This document shows, one piece after another, positions 8,244-16,795 of a stretch of DNA of 64,000 nt. Every line of letters starts with the position of its first letter. Within the stretch, counting starts at the first letter, position 1. The DNA is taken from contig CAAGBS010000016.1 of NCBI GenBank assembly GCA_900768125.1, forward strand, positions 1-64,000. Reading direction: 5' to 3'. The notes beneath the pieces were generated by a model. That model was not told the DNA's origin and searched no databases. It was given only the letters and a program-made list of their open reading frames with translations. A program made the translations under genes and the position numbers. Origin of the DNA: Oscillospiraceae bacterium (GTDB taxonomy: Bacteria > Bacillota > Clostridia > Oscillospirales > Ruminococcaceae).

Positions 8244-8812
8244 TTCTTCTCACCCCGCTTCCGGCGCAGCGAGAAGAACAGTCCCAGCAGCGCGCTGAGG
8301 ATTATCAGCAGTATCGCGCTGACGTCAAGGAAGCCCGCCGCGACGAATACCACGCCCATGATGACGTATGACAGCTTATTCTTCGGGCACTGCTTGTACA
8401 TTCCGACCAACGACCGCACGATGAGCGCAAGCACCCCGGCGCGGACCCCCGAGAAAGCGTATTTCACCCAGCGGTTGCCGCCGAAAAAGCTCAGCGCTGA
8501 CGAAACTGCGATGATGACCGCAAAAGCCGGCAGGACTACGCCTGTGGTCGCAAGCAGCGCCCCGGGGATCCCTGCGGCGCGGTATCCGGTGAAAGTCGCG
8601 GCGTTGACTGCGATAGGCCCTGGAGTGCTTTCCGCGATGGCGATTATCTCCATGACGTCCTCGTCGGTTATCCATTTGTGGCGGTCGGCGGCTTCTTTCT
8701 GGATAAGCGGTATCATTGCGTAGCCTCCGCCGAAAGTGAACGCGCCGATTTTAAGAAATGATATAAATAGCGGCAGAAGAACTTTTTCGTGCCGCTGTTT
8801 TTTTACGTCCAT
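8240..8812 (-). CDS. Chromate transporter half-size subunit (ChrA-like)
   Basis: 190 residues; TFGGGYAMIPLIQKEA and ESTPGPIAVNAATFTGYRAAG match the ChrA half-domain. It pairs with the next gene, whose start overlaps its stop, so the two halves probably make one heteromeric transporter. The true substrate in an anaerobe may be another anion. Confidence 0.9.
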   Translation of the reverse strand: MDVKKQRHEKVLLPLFISFLKIGAFTFGGGYAMIPLIQKEAADRHKWITDEDVMEIIAIAESTPGPIAVNAATFTGYRAAGIPGALLATTGVVLPAFAVIIAVSSALSFFGGNRWVKYAFSGVRAGVLALIVRSLVGMYKQCPKNKLSYVIMGVVFVAAGFLDVSAILLIILSALLGLFFSLRRKRGEKK

Positions 8813-8833
8813 GCTTCACCTGCTTTCGTGGGG

Positions 8834-9526
8834 TCAGATACCGCATATCGGCAGCAGCCCGTCAAGCGTGGTTATCGTATAGTCCTGACCTAACTGAAGA
8901 CTGCGGTTTTTCCTGTCGATGAGCACCGAGCGGCAGCCGACATTCTGCGCGGTTTTAATGTCCTTGGGTTCGTCTCCCACGAAGATGAACTGCTTCTCGT
9001 CAGCGCCGAAATGCTCCGCTATCTGGTGCACCCCCTCGGGATTCGGCTTGCGGAATCCGCAGCTCTGGGACGATACATACATGTCAAAATACGGCATTAG
9101 CTCCGGAAAGTAGCTTTTGTGGAGCGCGTCCGGCATTCCGGTCGCCACGTCTGTCAGGGTGGCTGTCTTCCAGCCTGCGGCGCGCAGCTTTTTCAGCACC
9201 GGGATCGTATCCGGATAGATGAGCGGCGTAAGCTTCATATCCTCGAAGAACGCGCTTATCACTTCCTGCAGCGAATAGGGGAAGTTCCAGCCAGCCGCCG
9301 CGTCGGTGAATATCTGCTCCGGTGAGTAATCCCGTTCGCGGTATTTCACCCGGGGGTTGTACTGCTTCAGCACCTCGATGGAAGCTTCAAGCTGCGAGTC
9401 AGTCAGCGGCAGCCCCAGCTTTTCCCGGACGTGCCGGAATGCGCTGTCGTACCAGTCTATCCATACATTCGGCATGTTTACATATTCCATCAGCGTTCCG
9501 CCGATATCGAAAACTATAATGTTCAT
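8834..9526 (-). CDS. HAD-superfamily hydrolase (phosphatase-like)
   Basis: 230 residues. Motif I is IVFDIGGTL, in which the second Asp of DxD is replaced by Gly (DIGGT, as in several YjjG/HAD-1 relatives). Motif II is TLTDVAT, the conserved Lys is in GFRKPNPEG, and motif III is IFVGDEPKDIKTAQ. A helical cap lies at about 20-95. It probably hydrolyses a small phosphate ester; the substrate is not evident. GGGAGAG precedes the ATG, and the gene abuts the membrane protein gene upstream by one base. Confidence 0.85.
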   Translation of the reverse strand: MNIIVFDIGGTLMEYVNMPNVWIDWYDSAFRHVREKLGLPLTDSQLEASIEVLKQYNPRVKYRERDYSPEQIFTDAAAGWNFPYSLQEVISAFFEDMKLTPLIYPDTIPVLKKLRAAGWKTATLTDVATGMPDALHKSYFPELMPYFDMYVSSQSCGFRKPNPEGVHQIAEHFGADEKQFIFVGDEPKDIKTAQNVGCRSVLIDRKNRSLQLGQDYTITTLDGLLPICGI

Positions 9527-9527
9527 C

Positions 9528-10163
9528 TTACGCTCTCCCTATTGCGTCCGGATTTTCCTGCGCTGGCGGTTCCTGCTGTTCCGTGACTGTGCTTTCATCG
9601 AAAAGCACATCGAAGAACCGCTCCTTCGATTCAACGAAGCACGCGCTGTCCTCGCTGTATATCACTATCACCTCGGTGCCCTCCGGCAGCGTGCGCCCGT
9701 TTGCCGAGACCGCCCGGAAATAGTAAGGCTTCCCGCTGCGCGTGACCTTTATTTCGCCGTACATATCCGGGGAAATTTCCTCGGTGACTACTGCGTCCAT
9801 ATTCTCGAGTTCCGCTTCCGTAGGCTCGCCCTGCTTGTGGAGCTTCATGTAAAGCGGCGAAATCACGGTGCTCAGCAGAAAATTGAAAGCCAGTCCGCCC
9901 GCCGCCGCAAGCGGAAGCCCCAGCCAGCTCACTGCGCCGGCGCATTCCAGCAGCAGTCCGATGAGCGAGGTCACGAAAACGAATACGATGAGCCGCAGCA
10001 GATTCTTCGGGAATACAGTCTGCCACTCGGCGCGGCTTTTGGCGTGCTCGAAAAGCTCCCCGGCATTCGGGAAAAGCGAGCGCCCGAACAGCAGGTGCAC
10101 CGCAAGCTGCAGCAGAAGATAACCGCCGGAAAGTCCGAGCAGAATGATATAGAATGTTCTCAC
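9528..10163 (-). CDS. Membrane protein with C-terminal NfeD-like domain
   Basis: 211 residues from a GTG preceded by GGGAGGTGAC. Three or four hydrophobic segments (about 5-27, 53-75, 78-105) are followed by a soluble tail with a small beta-rich region (MYGEIKVTRSGKPYYFRAVS...GTEVIVIY) resembling the OB-fold of NfeD proteins. The tail ends in a Gln/Pro/Glu-rich segment. The family match is by pattern only and the role is unknown. It is co-directional with the HAD gene and probably co-transcribed. Confidence 0.6.
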   Translation of the reverse strand: MRTFYIILLGLSGGYLLLQLAVHLLFGRSLFPNAGELFEHAKSRAEWQTVFPKNLLRLIVFVFVTSLIGLLLECAGAVSWLGLPLAAAGGLAFNFLLSTVISPLYMKLHKQGEPTEAELENMDAVVTEEISPDMYGEIKVTRSGKPYYFRAVSANGRTLPEGTEVIVIYSEDSACFVESKERFFDVLFDESTVTEQQEPPAQENPDAIGRA

Positions 10164-10182
10164 GGCGTCACCTCCCGATACA

Positions 10183-10216
10183 GAAAATCCGCAGCCGAAT
10201 GACTGCGGACTTTGTT
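10183..10216 (-). terminator. Terminator after ackA
   Basis: On the minus strand AGTCCGCAG-tcattcgg-CTGCGGATTTTCTG forms a compact hairpin with a T-rich tail just downstream of the acetate kinase stop. Confidence 0.75.
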
Positions 10217-10230
10217 TTCATGAGAATCTA

Positions 10231-11433
10231 TTAAAGATTGCCTACCAGGTCGCGGGTATCGCGTGCGATAAGCAGTTCCTCGTTGGTGGGAACTACCCAT
10301 ACCTCAACCTTGCTGTCAGGAGCGGAAATTCTCTGCAGCTTGCCTCTGAGACCTGCGTTTGCGGAATCGTCAAGCTTGATTCCGAGATATTCCATGTTGT
10401 GGCATACGTCAGCGCGGACATCGTCGGAGTTCTCGCCGATACCGCCGGTGAAGATAACTGCGTCCAGATCGTTCATGATAGCTGCGTAGGAGCCGATGAA
10501 CTTCTTTATCTCATAGCGGAGCATCTCGCCTGCAAGCTGCGCTTTGTGGTCGCCGTGCTCTGCAGCGCTGGTGATGTCGCGGTTGTCGCTGGAGATACCG
10601 GAAATTCCGAGGAAGCCGGACTTCTTGTTCATGTAGTCGCTCATCTCGTTAGGGGTAAGACCCAGCTTGTTTGCAACGAAAGTTACCGCAGAGGGGTCAA
10701 CGCTGCCGCAGCGTGTGCCCATGATAACGCCGTCCAGGGGAGTGAAGCCCATGGAAGTATCAATGGACTTGCCGCCCTCTACCGCAGTGATGGAGGAGCC
10801 GTTTCCGAGGTGGCAGGATACTATCTTGAGATCCTTGATATCCTTTCCGAGTGCGTCAGCGAGCGCCTGTGTAACGAATCTGTGGGAAGTGCCGTGGAAG
10901 CCGTACTTTCTGACATGCAGCTTTTCGTAGCACTCGTAGGGCAGACCGTACATGAACGCCTTTTCAGGCATGGTGGAATGGAATGCGGTATCGAATACGA
11001 CTACCTGCGGAGTGGTAGCCGGAATGACCTTCTTGCATGCTCTCAGCGCGAGCGCGTGGGGGTGGTTATGTACCGGTGCGAGTTCTGCGAGGTCGTCTAT
11101 CTGCTGGATAACTTCATCGGTGACGAGCGTGGTCTTGCTGAAAATCTCAGCGCCCTGTACTATTCTGTGGCCTACGGCGGAGATCTCGCTCATGCTGTCG
11201 ATGACCTTGCCCTCCCCGGATGTGAGCACCTCAACGAGCTTCTCGAAAGCCTCGGTGTGGGTCGGGAACTTGCTGTCTGCCTCTACCACTCTGCCGTCGA
11301 ACGTGGTGTGCTTGATGTGGCCGTCTATCCCGATACGGTCGCAGTTGCCCTTGGCGATGACGCTCTCGTCCTCCATATTGATAAGCTGGTACTTCAGCGA
11401 GGAGCTGCCGGCATTGATTACAAGAATCTTCAT
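10231..11433 (-). CDS. ackA: Acetate kinase
   Basis: 400 residues, the normal length. N-terminal MKILVINAGSSSLKY, central FDTAFHSTMP, ATP-site CHLGNGSSITAV and IFTGGIGENS are diagnostic. It interconverts acetyl phosphate + ADP and acetate + ATP in the cytoplasm, usually the ATP-yielding step of fermentation. It stands alone with its own promoter and terminator, divergent from tmcAL, which itself consumes acetate. Confidence 0.98.
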   Translation of the reverse strand: MKILVINAGSSSLKYQLINMEDESVIAKGNCDRIGIDGHIKHTTFDGRVVEADSKFPTHTEAFEKLVEVLTSGEGKVIDSMSEISAVGHRIVQGAEIFSKTTLVTDEVIQQIDDLAELAPVHNHPHALALRACKKVIPATTPQVVVFDTAFHSTMPEKAFMYGLPYECYEKLHVRKYGFHGTSHRFVTQALADALGKDIKDLKIVSCHLGNGSSITAVEGGKSIDTSMGFTPLDGVIMGTRCGSVDPSAVTFVANKLGLTPNEMSDYMNKKSGFLGISGISSDNRDITSAAEHGDHKAQLAGEMLRYEIKKFIGSYAAIMNDLDAVIFTGGIGENSDDVRADVCHNMEYLGIKLDDSANAGLRGKLQRISAPDSKVEVWVVPTNEELLIARDTRDLVGNL

Positions 11434-11509
11434 GTTAATAAATCCTTTCAGGTGAATTTAAAATCACAAAATCAGAGAATAACAGAGATTTTGCTAATAT
11501 ATCATTATT

Positions 11510-11538
11510 ATTGTAGTACTTTCCGGCGAAAAAATCAA
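11510..11538 (-). promoter_or_regulatory. Promoter of ackA
   Basis: On the minus strand TTGATT (11533-11538) and TACAAT (11510-11515), 17-bp spacer, with an AT-rich untranslated leader of about 70 bases. Confidence 0.7.
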
Positions 11539-11556
11539 GTCTTTTTTGAAAAAATA

Positions 11557-11585
11557 TTGATTTATAGTCCGATTTGGTGTAAAAT
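11557..11585 (+). promoter_or_regulatory. Promoter of tmcAL
   Basis: TTGATT (11557-11562) and TAAAAT (11580-11585) with a 17-bp spacer; divergent from the ackA promoter 20 bp away. Confidence 0.7.
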
Positions 11586-11624
11586 AGATACAAACGGACG
11601 GAGACCCTGAAAGGGGGCATTTTC

Positions 11625-12791
11625 ATGAAAACAGCAGCAGTTATCTGCGAATACAATCCTTTCCATTTCGGACATAAGTACCAGCTTGACCAGACCCGCG
11701 CTATGGGCGCGACCCACATCGCTGCAATCATGAGCGGGGATTTCACACAGCGCGGCGACGCTGCGGTCTTTGATAAGTTCGACCGCGCCCGCACCGCGCT
11801 CGAAAACGGCGCCGACCTGGTGGTGGAGCTTCCGGTGAGATTCAGCCTGTGCGCTGCGGAGGGCTTCGCAAGGGGCGCTGTCGGGATAATTTCAGCGCTC
11901 GGCTGCGTGGATATGCTTAGCTTCGGCAGCGAATGCGGGAGCATTCCGGCGCTGCGCGAGGCGGCGGGTGCAGTCGATTACGCGGTGCATTCCGACTATT
12001 TCCAGCTGCTCATGTCCGGTGGGAAAAGCTATCCCGCCGCGCTCGCGGAAGCGGTGAAGAAGTTCTACACGGACGATGTTTACGACGTTATATCATCGCC
12101 GAACAACACGCTCGCAGTTGAGTATATCAAGGCGCTGGACGACATCGGCAGCAATATCCAGCCTGTGACCATACGGCGCGAGGGCGCGGCTCACGACAGC
12201 GACAGCGAAATGGGAAGCTACGTCAGCGCTTCGCTGATACGGAAGAAGATACTTTCCGGCGGGGATTATTCCGCATTTGCGCCGGTCGCTGATTCCCCCT
12301 CCGCTGATATAAAGCGGCTGGAGAGAGCGATCCTGGCGCAGCTCCGCATGATGAGACCGGACGACTTCGAGCAGGTCTACGACGCGGCTCAGGGGCTGGG
12401 CGAGCGGCTTTGCAAGGCAGTCCGCAGGGCAGGCAGCCTTGACGAGCTGTATTTCCTCGCGAAGACCAAGCGTTATACCCTCGCGCGGATACGCAGGGCG
12501 GTGCTGTGCGCGTTCCTCGGTGTGGATAAGAGAATGCTCCGCGAGCAGAACTCGTACATCAGGATACTGGGCATGAATCAGCGCGGAAGAGAGATACTTT
12601 CCGCCGCAAAGAACGCGGGCTGTCCGCTGCCTATGGACACCTCGCTGCGGGCGCTGATGGATACGTCCTATGAAGCCCACAGACAGGGAGCGTTCCAGGC
12701 GCGCTGCCGGGATATCTGGGCGCTGGCGCTGGAAAAGCCGCTGGCGTGCGGCTCGGATTTCACGACAAAGCCCATACTGATAAACGACTGA
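11625..12791 (+). CDS. tmcAL: tRNA(Met) cytidine acetate ligase (TmcAL)
   Basis: 388 residues. The nucleotidyltransferase signature CEYNPFHFGHKYQL (HxGH) and the following MSGDFTQRG match the TmcAL/YlbM family. It uses ATP and acetate, via acetyl-adenylate, to make N4-acetylcytidine at the wobble position of elongator tRNA-Met. The divergent neighbour is acetate kinase, a sensible acetate-related context although the link may be accidental. Purine-rich GAAAGGGGGC lies before the ATG. Confidence 0.93.
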   Translation: MKTAAVICEYNPFHFGHKYQLDQTRAMGATHIAAIMSGDFTQRGDAAVFDKFDRARTALENGADLVVELPVRFSLCAAEGFARGAVGIISALGCVDMLSFGSECGSIPALREAAGAVDYAVHSDYFQLLMSGGKSYPAALAEAVKKFYTDDVYDVISSPNNTLAVEYIKALDDIGSNIQPVTIRREGAAHDSDSEMGSYVSASLIRKKILSGGDYSAFAPVADSPSADIKRLERAILAQLRMMRPDDFEQVYDAAQGLGERLCKAVRRAGSLDELYFLAKTKRYTLARIRRAVLCAFLGVDKRMLREQNSYIRILGMNQRGREILSAAKNAGCPLPMDTSLRALMDTSYEAHRQGAFQARCRDIWALALEKPLACGSDFTTKPILIND

Positions 12792-12839
12792 CAGGCGGGA
12801 TATATCCGCCTATACATAACGCTGACGGAGGAGCATAAA

Positions 12840-13853
12840 ATGGTAACGGTAACTGAAATAAACTACAGGAATTTCGGCAAGTGCGTGAAGCTGGACAACG
12901 GCACGGCGAGCATAATGATCACAGTGGAGGTAGGCCCGCGCATTATTTCCTACTGCCTGAACGGACATGAGAACATGCTTCTCGAGGACGTTGACCGGGA
13001 ATTTAAGGACGATTCGCAGGAGCTCCGCGACTATTTCGGAGAGGATAAGACATGGTACATATACGGCGGCCACAGGCTCTGGAGCAGTCCGGAAAGCTAC
13101 CCGCACAGCTATGTCCCGGACAATGATCCGGTCGATTATGAGATACTTGACTGGGAAGGTTCCACCAGCGGCGTCAGGCTGACTTCCCCGGTTACGCGCA
13201 CTGGTCAGCAGCACACAACGTATGTGTGGCTCGACCGTGACAACACCGGCTCTTCAAGGGTGCAGATATGCCACAGTATCACGAACGTTTCCGGCGCGAT
13301 AGTCACCCTTGCGCCGTGGGCTATGACAGTCTGCGCGGCGGGAGCCGTGGAGATATTCCCGCAGAGCGCCAAGGACAACGGGCTGCTCTCAAACCGCAGG
13401 AACGTTTTCTGGAGTTATTCGGATATCAACGACGAGCGTTTTTTCCTCGGCAATAAGTACGGAACGCTCCGGCAGGTAAAGGGCGCGCCCGGAAAGTTCA
13501 AGATAGGCATGAATAACGAGGACGGCTGGGCGGCTGTCGTGAACCGCGGGCAAATATTTCTGAAGAATTTCAGCATGGAGATCGATGGGAACTACCCCGA
13601 TTACGGCTGCAATTTTGAGACTTTCACCAACGGATTATTCCTCGAGTGCGAAAGTCTCGGGGAACTTAAAACCCTGAAAAACGGTCAGACAGTTTCGCTT
13701 GTGGAGGATTGGGAACTCATTCCCTGCGATGACGCTTTCGACCCGCGCAGCGAAGCCAGCATAGACGGATTCGTGAAGAAATACGACCTGCGGAACCGCT
13801 GCGGAGGCAGGGACGTATTCTCTGCAATGACGATAATGCACCACAAGGGATAA
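12840..13853 (+). CDS. Galactose-mutarotase-like beta-sandwich protein (DUF4380-like)
   Basis: 337 residues without signal peptide. The sequence begins with EINYRNFGKCVKL and VEVGPRIISYCLNG, then has FTNGLFLECESLGELKTLKNG and VEDWELI near 275-310. These are typical of mutarotase-like folds in which a sugar-binding beta-sandwich is recognised by a conserved Glu and His. The precise substrate is unknown. A GGAGG follows tmcAL, and the gene is closely followed by murL (ten bases). Confidence 0.65.
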   Translation: MVTVTEINYRNFGKCVKLDNGTASIMITVEVGPRIISYCLNGHENMLLEDVDREFKDDSQELRDYFGEDKTWYIYGGHRLWSSPESYPHSYVPDNDPVDYEILDWEGSTSGVRLTSPVTRTGQQHTTYVWLDRDNTGSSRVQICHSITNVSGAIVTLAPWAMTVCAAGAVEIFPQSAKDNGLLSNRRNVFWSYSDINDERFFLGNKYGTLRQVKGAPGKFKIGMNNEDGWAAVVNRGQIFLKNFSMEIDGNYPDYGCNFETFTNGLFLECESLGELKTLKNGQTVSLVEDWELIPCDDAFDPRSEASIDGFVKKYDLRNRCGGRDVFSAMTIMHHKG

Positions 13854-13863
13854 CGGAGGACAC

Positions 13864-15201
13864 ATGAGCCTTTATGACCAGCTGCGCGAGAAGCACCGCA
13901 GCTTCATTTACCACAGCTATGAGTTTTCCGGGCAGGACGGAAGCACACTGCTGCGGTTCCATTTTTCGATAGACGACTACCACTTTTATCCGCAGTGGAC
14001 TTTTCCCGAGAATTTCAGCACACTGAACTACGACCGGGAGCTTGCGGACAGGATAGCTTTCTCGCTCGGCATGGCGGAACTGGTCTCCTACTGGAAGTGC
14101 GCCTGCCCGCCCGCAGTGGAGATACGCTGCGGCGGGCTTTCAGATGAGCAGAAACGCTGGTGGAAGAAGCTGTACTTCAACGGGCTGGGGGAGTTCTTCT
14201 ACCGCAATGGAATAACGCCCGACTTCGACAGCTTCATGACGATAAACGCGCCGGATCCATCGGAACTTTCCCCGCGCGCGAACAGCCTTTCCGGATCTAT
14301 GGTGCCAGTCGGCGGCGGAAAAGACAGCGTTGTCACGCTCGAATTGCTGCGGAAAGCCGGGGTGGACATATCCGCATATATTATCAATCCCCGGGGAGCA
14401 ACGCTCGGCTGCGCGGCTGCGGCAGGGATACCTGAGAACCGCATTATAGGTCCGAAGCGCACCATCGACCGGCAGCTTCTGGAACTGAACAAGATGGGAT
14501 ATCTTAACGGGCACACTCCGTTTTCGGCGGTGGTGGCGTTCTCGGCGGAACTTTGCGCCTGCGTCCGCGGACTGAAATACATCGCGCTTTCCAACGAGAG
14601 CAGCGCGAACGAATCCTACGTTGACGGCACGCAGATAAACCACCAGTACAGCAAATCCACGGAGTTCGAGCGGGATTTCCGCGAGTACTGCGAAAAGTGG
14701 TTCGGCGGTTACTCCCGCTGCCCGGAATACTTCAGCCTGCTCCGCCCGTGGAGCGAGTGGCAGATAGCGAGGGAGTTCGTGAAATACCCCCGGTATTTCG
14801 GGGTATTCCAGAGCTGCAACCTCGGCAGCAAGACAAACTCCTGGTGCTGCAACTGCGCCAAGTGTCTGTATGTGTATATCCTGCTGGCGGCGTTCCTCGA
14901 CGACGGCGTGCTGACTGACATCTTCGGCTGCAACATGCTCGAAAAGCAGGAACTTTCCGGAATGCTGGACGGTCTGGTGCTGGACGGCGAGGATAAGCCG
15001 TTCGAATGCGTGGGCACCAGGGACGAGGTGCGGCTCTCGCTTGAAATGGCGTGGGAACGCCGGAAATCCGACCCGCCCGCGCTGCTGAAACGCTGGCGCA
15101 GTCTGTTCCCGGAATACGCGCCGATATCGCTTGAAAACTACTTCGACCCGGATAATTTCGTGCCGGAGCAGTTTAAATATCTACTCGGAGAAAAGCAATG
15201 A
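13864..15201 (+). CDS. murL: UDP-MurNAc-L-Ala-L-Glu epimerase (MurL)
   Basis: 445 residues, close to the length of characterised MurL. A PP-loop-like MVPVGGGKDSVVTLELL near residue 145-160, LSNESSANES near 240 and a Cys-rich NSWCCNCAKCLY near 330 match the MurL family. That family uses ATP to epimerise the terminal L-Glu of UDP-MurNAc-L-Ala-L-Glu to D-Glu during peptidoglycan precursor synthesis in the cytoplasm. It overlaps murD2 by four bases, the expected partner. This pathway makes D-Glu without glutamate racemase. Known first in Xanthomonas-like bacteria and also distributed elsewhere. Confidence 0.87.
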   Translation: MSLYDQLREKHRSFIYHSYEFSGQDGSTLLRFHFSIDDYHFYPQWTFPENFSTLNYDRELADRIAFSLGMAELVSYWKCACPPAVEIRCGGLSDEQKRWWKKLYFNGLGEFFYRNGITPDFDSFMTINAPDPSELSPRANSLSGSMVPVGGGKDSVVTLELLRKAGVDISAYIINPRGATLGCAAAAGIPENRIIGPKRTIDRQLLELNKMGYLNGHTPFSAVVAFSAELCACVRGLKYIALSNESSANESYVDGTQINHQYSKSTEFERDFREYCEKWFGGYSRCPEYFSLLRPWSEWQIAREFVKYPRYFGVFQSCNLGSKTNSWCCNCAKCLYVYILLAAFLDDGVLTDIFGCNMLEKQELSGMLDGLVLDGEDKPFECVGTRDEVRLSLEMAWERRKSDPPALLKRWRSLFPEYAPISLENYFDPDNFVPEQFKYLLGEKQ

Positions 15202-16559
15202 ACATCAATGAATTACGTCCCCTTTTCGAGGGAAAGCGCTGCGCCATTCTCGGCTACGGCAGGGAGGGAAAGGTGTGGCTGTCGCTGCTGAAACGGCTGG
15301 ACTGCTGCGCTGAGATAGCAGTCGCGGACATGAAGCCGCAGGATATCCCGGAAGTCACAGGCATATACGGCGAGGACTACCTCGAACGCGCCAAGGGTTA
15401 CGACCTGCTTCTGCAAAGCCCGGGAGTCATCATCAAGGATAAGCTGACGGACGAGGAAAAGTCTCGCATTCTTACCCAGACGGAGGTGCTTTTAAGGCTG
15501 CGCCCGTGCAAAATCATCGGCATAACCGGCACAAAGGGGAAGTCCACGACATCATCGCTGACCTACCATTTTCTCAATGCCTGCGGATTCAGGACCATGC
15601 TCATCGGCAATATCGGAGTCCCGCCGCTGGAGCGCATTGAGGAGATGACCTCGGACACCGTGGCGGTCTGCGAGATGAGCTGCCACCAGCTGGAGTTCGT
15701 TCATCATTCTCCGGAGATAGCCGTGCTGCTGAATATATTCCCTGAGCACCTCGACCACTACGTCAGCCTTGAAGCCTACGCCAACGCCAAGCGGAACATC
15801 TACAGATTCCAGCAGTCCGGCGATGTCTCGATACTTAACATCGACATTATCCCGGACGACATCTGCACCAACGCAGAGTGCGGAAACGCGCCCGCATGCA
15901 GCAATTCCGGCTACCGGAAGTCCCGGCTGATAACGATAGGCTGCGAGCGCCCGGCGATGGCGTTCTCGGAAAACGGCGCGATATTCCTGCCCGACCGCGA
16001 GATACCCGCCGGAGAAGTCTGCACGCAGCTTCGCGGGAAGCACAACGTCTATAATATTACCGCCGCGCTTATGGCTGCGAACGCCGCAGGAGCAGACATA
16101 GACCGCTGTCTTGCCTCCCTGCCGGATTTCAGGGGACTGGAGCACAGACTGGAATACGTTGACACGATAAACGGAGTTGAGTATATCAACGACAGCATTT
16201 GCACCATTCCCGAGGCGGCGATAGCGGCTGTCAAGGCGTTCCCGGACGGCGCGGACTGCGTTATCCTCGGCGGCATGGAACGCAATATCCCGTATGAAAA
16301 GCTTGCGGATTTCCTCAACACCGGATATGTGCAAAATGTTATACTGCTGCCGGACAGCGGTTACAGGATAGGCGATATGATAACCTCGCCGCTCGTGAAT
16401 AAAGTCCGGGTGAGCGACCTCGCCGAAGCCGTCAGGACCGCTTCACAGCTTGCAAAACGGCGCGTGATACTATGCCCCGCCGCCGCAAGCTACGGATTCT
16501 ATAAAAATTTTGAGGAACGCGGCAGCCACTTCAAAAAGCTTGTTGAAGAACTCAGATGA
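15198..16559 (+). CDS. murD2: UDP-MurNAc-L-alanine--L-glutamate ligase (MurD2)
   Basis: 453 residues, Mur ligase fold: N-terminal Rossmann-like UDP domain (CAILGYGREG), central ATPase P-loop GITGTKGKSTT near residue 105-115, EMSCHQLEF, NIFPEHLDHY, and C-terminal ligase domain with ILGGMERNI and CPAAASYGF. Ordinary MurD adds D-Glu; the MurD2 type adds L-Glu and is paired with MurL. The assignment as MurD2 rests mainly on the overlapping murL gene. A terminator follows directly. Confidence 0.85.
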   Translation: MNINELRPLFEGKRCAILGYGREGKVWLSLLKRLDCCAEIAVADMKPQDIPEVTGIYGEDYLERAKGYDLLLQSPGVIIKDKLTDEEKSRILTQTEVLLRLRPCKIIGITGTKGKSTTSSLTYHFLNACGFRTMLIGNIGVPPLERIEEMTSDTVAVCEMSCHQLEFVHHSPEIAVLLNIFPEHLDHYVSLEAYANAKRNIYRFQQSGDVSILNIDIIPDDICTNAECGNAPACSNSGYRKSRLITIGCERPAMAFSENGAIFLPDREIPAGEVCTQLRGKHNVYNITAALMAANAAGADIDRCLASLPDFRGLEHRLEYVDTINGVEYINDSICTIPEAAIAAVKAFPDGADCVILGGMERNIPYEKLADFLNTGYVQNVILLPDSGYRIGDMITSPLVNKVRVSDLAEAVRTASQLAKRRVILCPAAASYGFYKNFEERGSHFKKLVEELR

Positions 16560-16560
16560 T

Positions 16561-16596
16561 CACAAAATCCCTGCTTATCGGCGGGGATTTTTTGTG
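16561..16596 (+). terminator. Terminator after murD2
   Basis: CACAAAATCCCTGC-ttatcg-GCGGGGATTTTTTGTG; perfect inner stem and T-run, two bases after the stop. The next 150 bp hold no gene. Confidence 0.9.
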
Positions 16597-16747
16597 CATT
16601 TTTTCAGTCTGGGTAACGCTTGTTTTTGTTGATTTTATTGTTTTCAACATTACGGTTTGTAGAAATAATACAAATAGTTAGTAGTGAAACATTTGATTCG
16701 GAATAATTTCCAGAAAGTTACAAAGCTGATTTTGTGAAAGTTCTCGA

Positions 16748-16776
16748 TTGAAAACAGCGTGCGGTTCCGTTATAAT
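16748..16776 (+). promoter_or_regulatory. Promoter of the cas5-cas7 pair
   Basis: TTGAAA (16748-16753) and TATAAT (16771-16776), 17-bp spacer. The expected start point is close to 16783, so the transcript begins almost at the Shine-Dalgarno GGGGGGAG and carries a very short leader. The pair is therefore transcribed independently of murD2, which has its own terminator. Confidence 0.8.
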
Positions 16777-16795
16777 TATCAGGGGGGAGATATAT

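Noticed and set aside
10399..11610. 403-residue open frame antisense to ackA
   Set aside because: Fully opposite acetate kinase, no ribosome site, low-complexity Val/Ala composition.
16741..16756. GATTGAAAAC, resembling the 3' handle of type I-C CRISPR repeats, just upstream of cas5
   Set aside because: It occurs once, has no repeat stem in front and coincides with the -35 box; too short to call a repeat remnant, although it could be checked against arrays in the genome.
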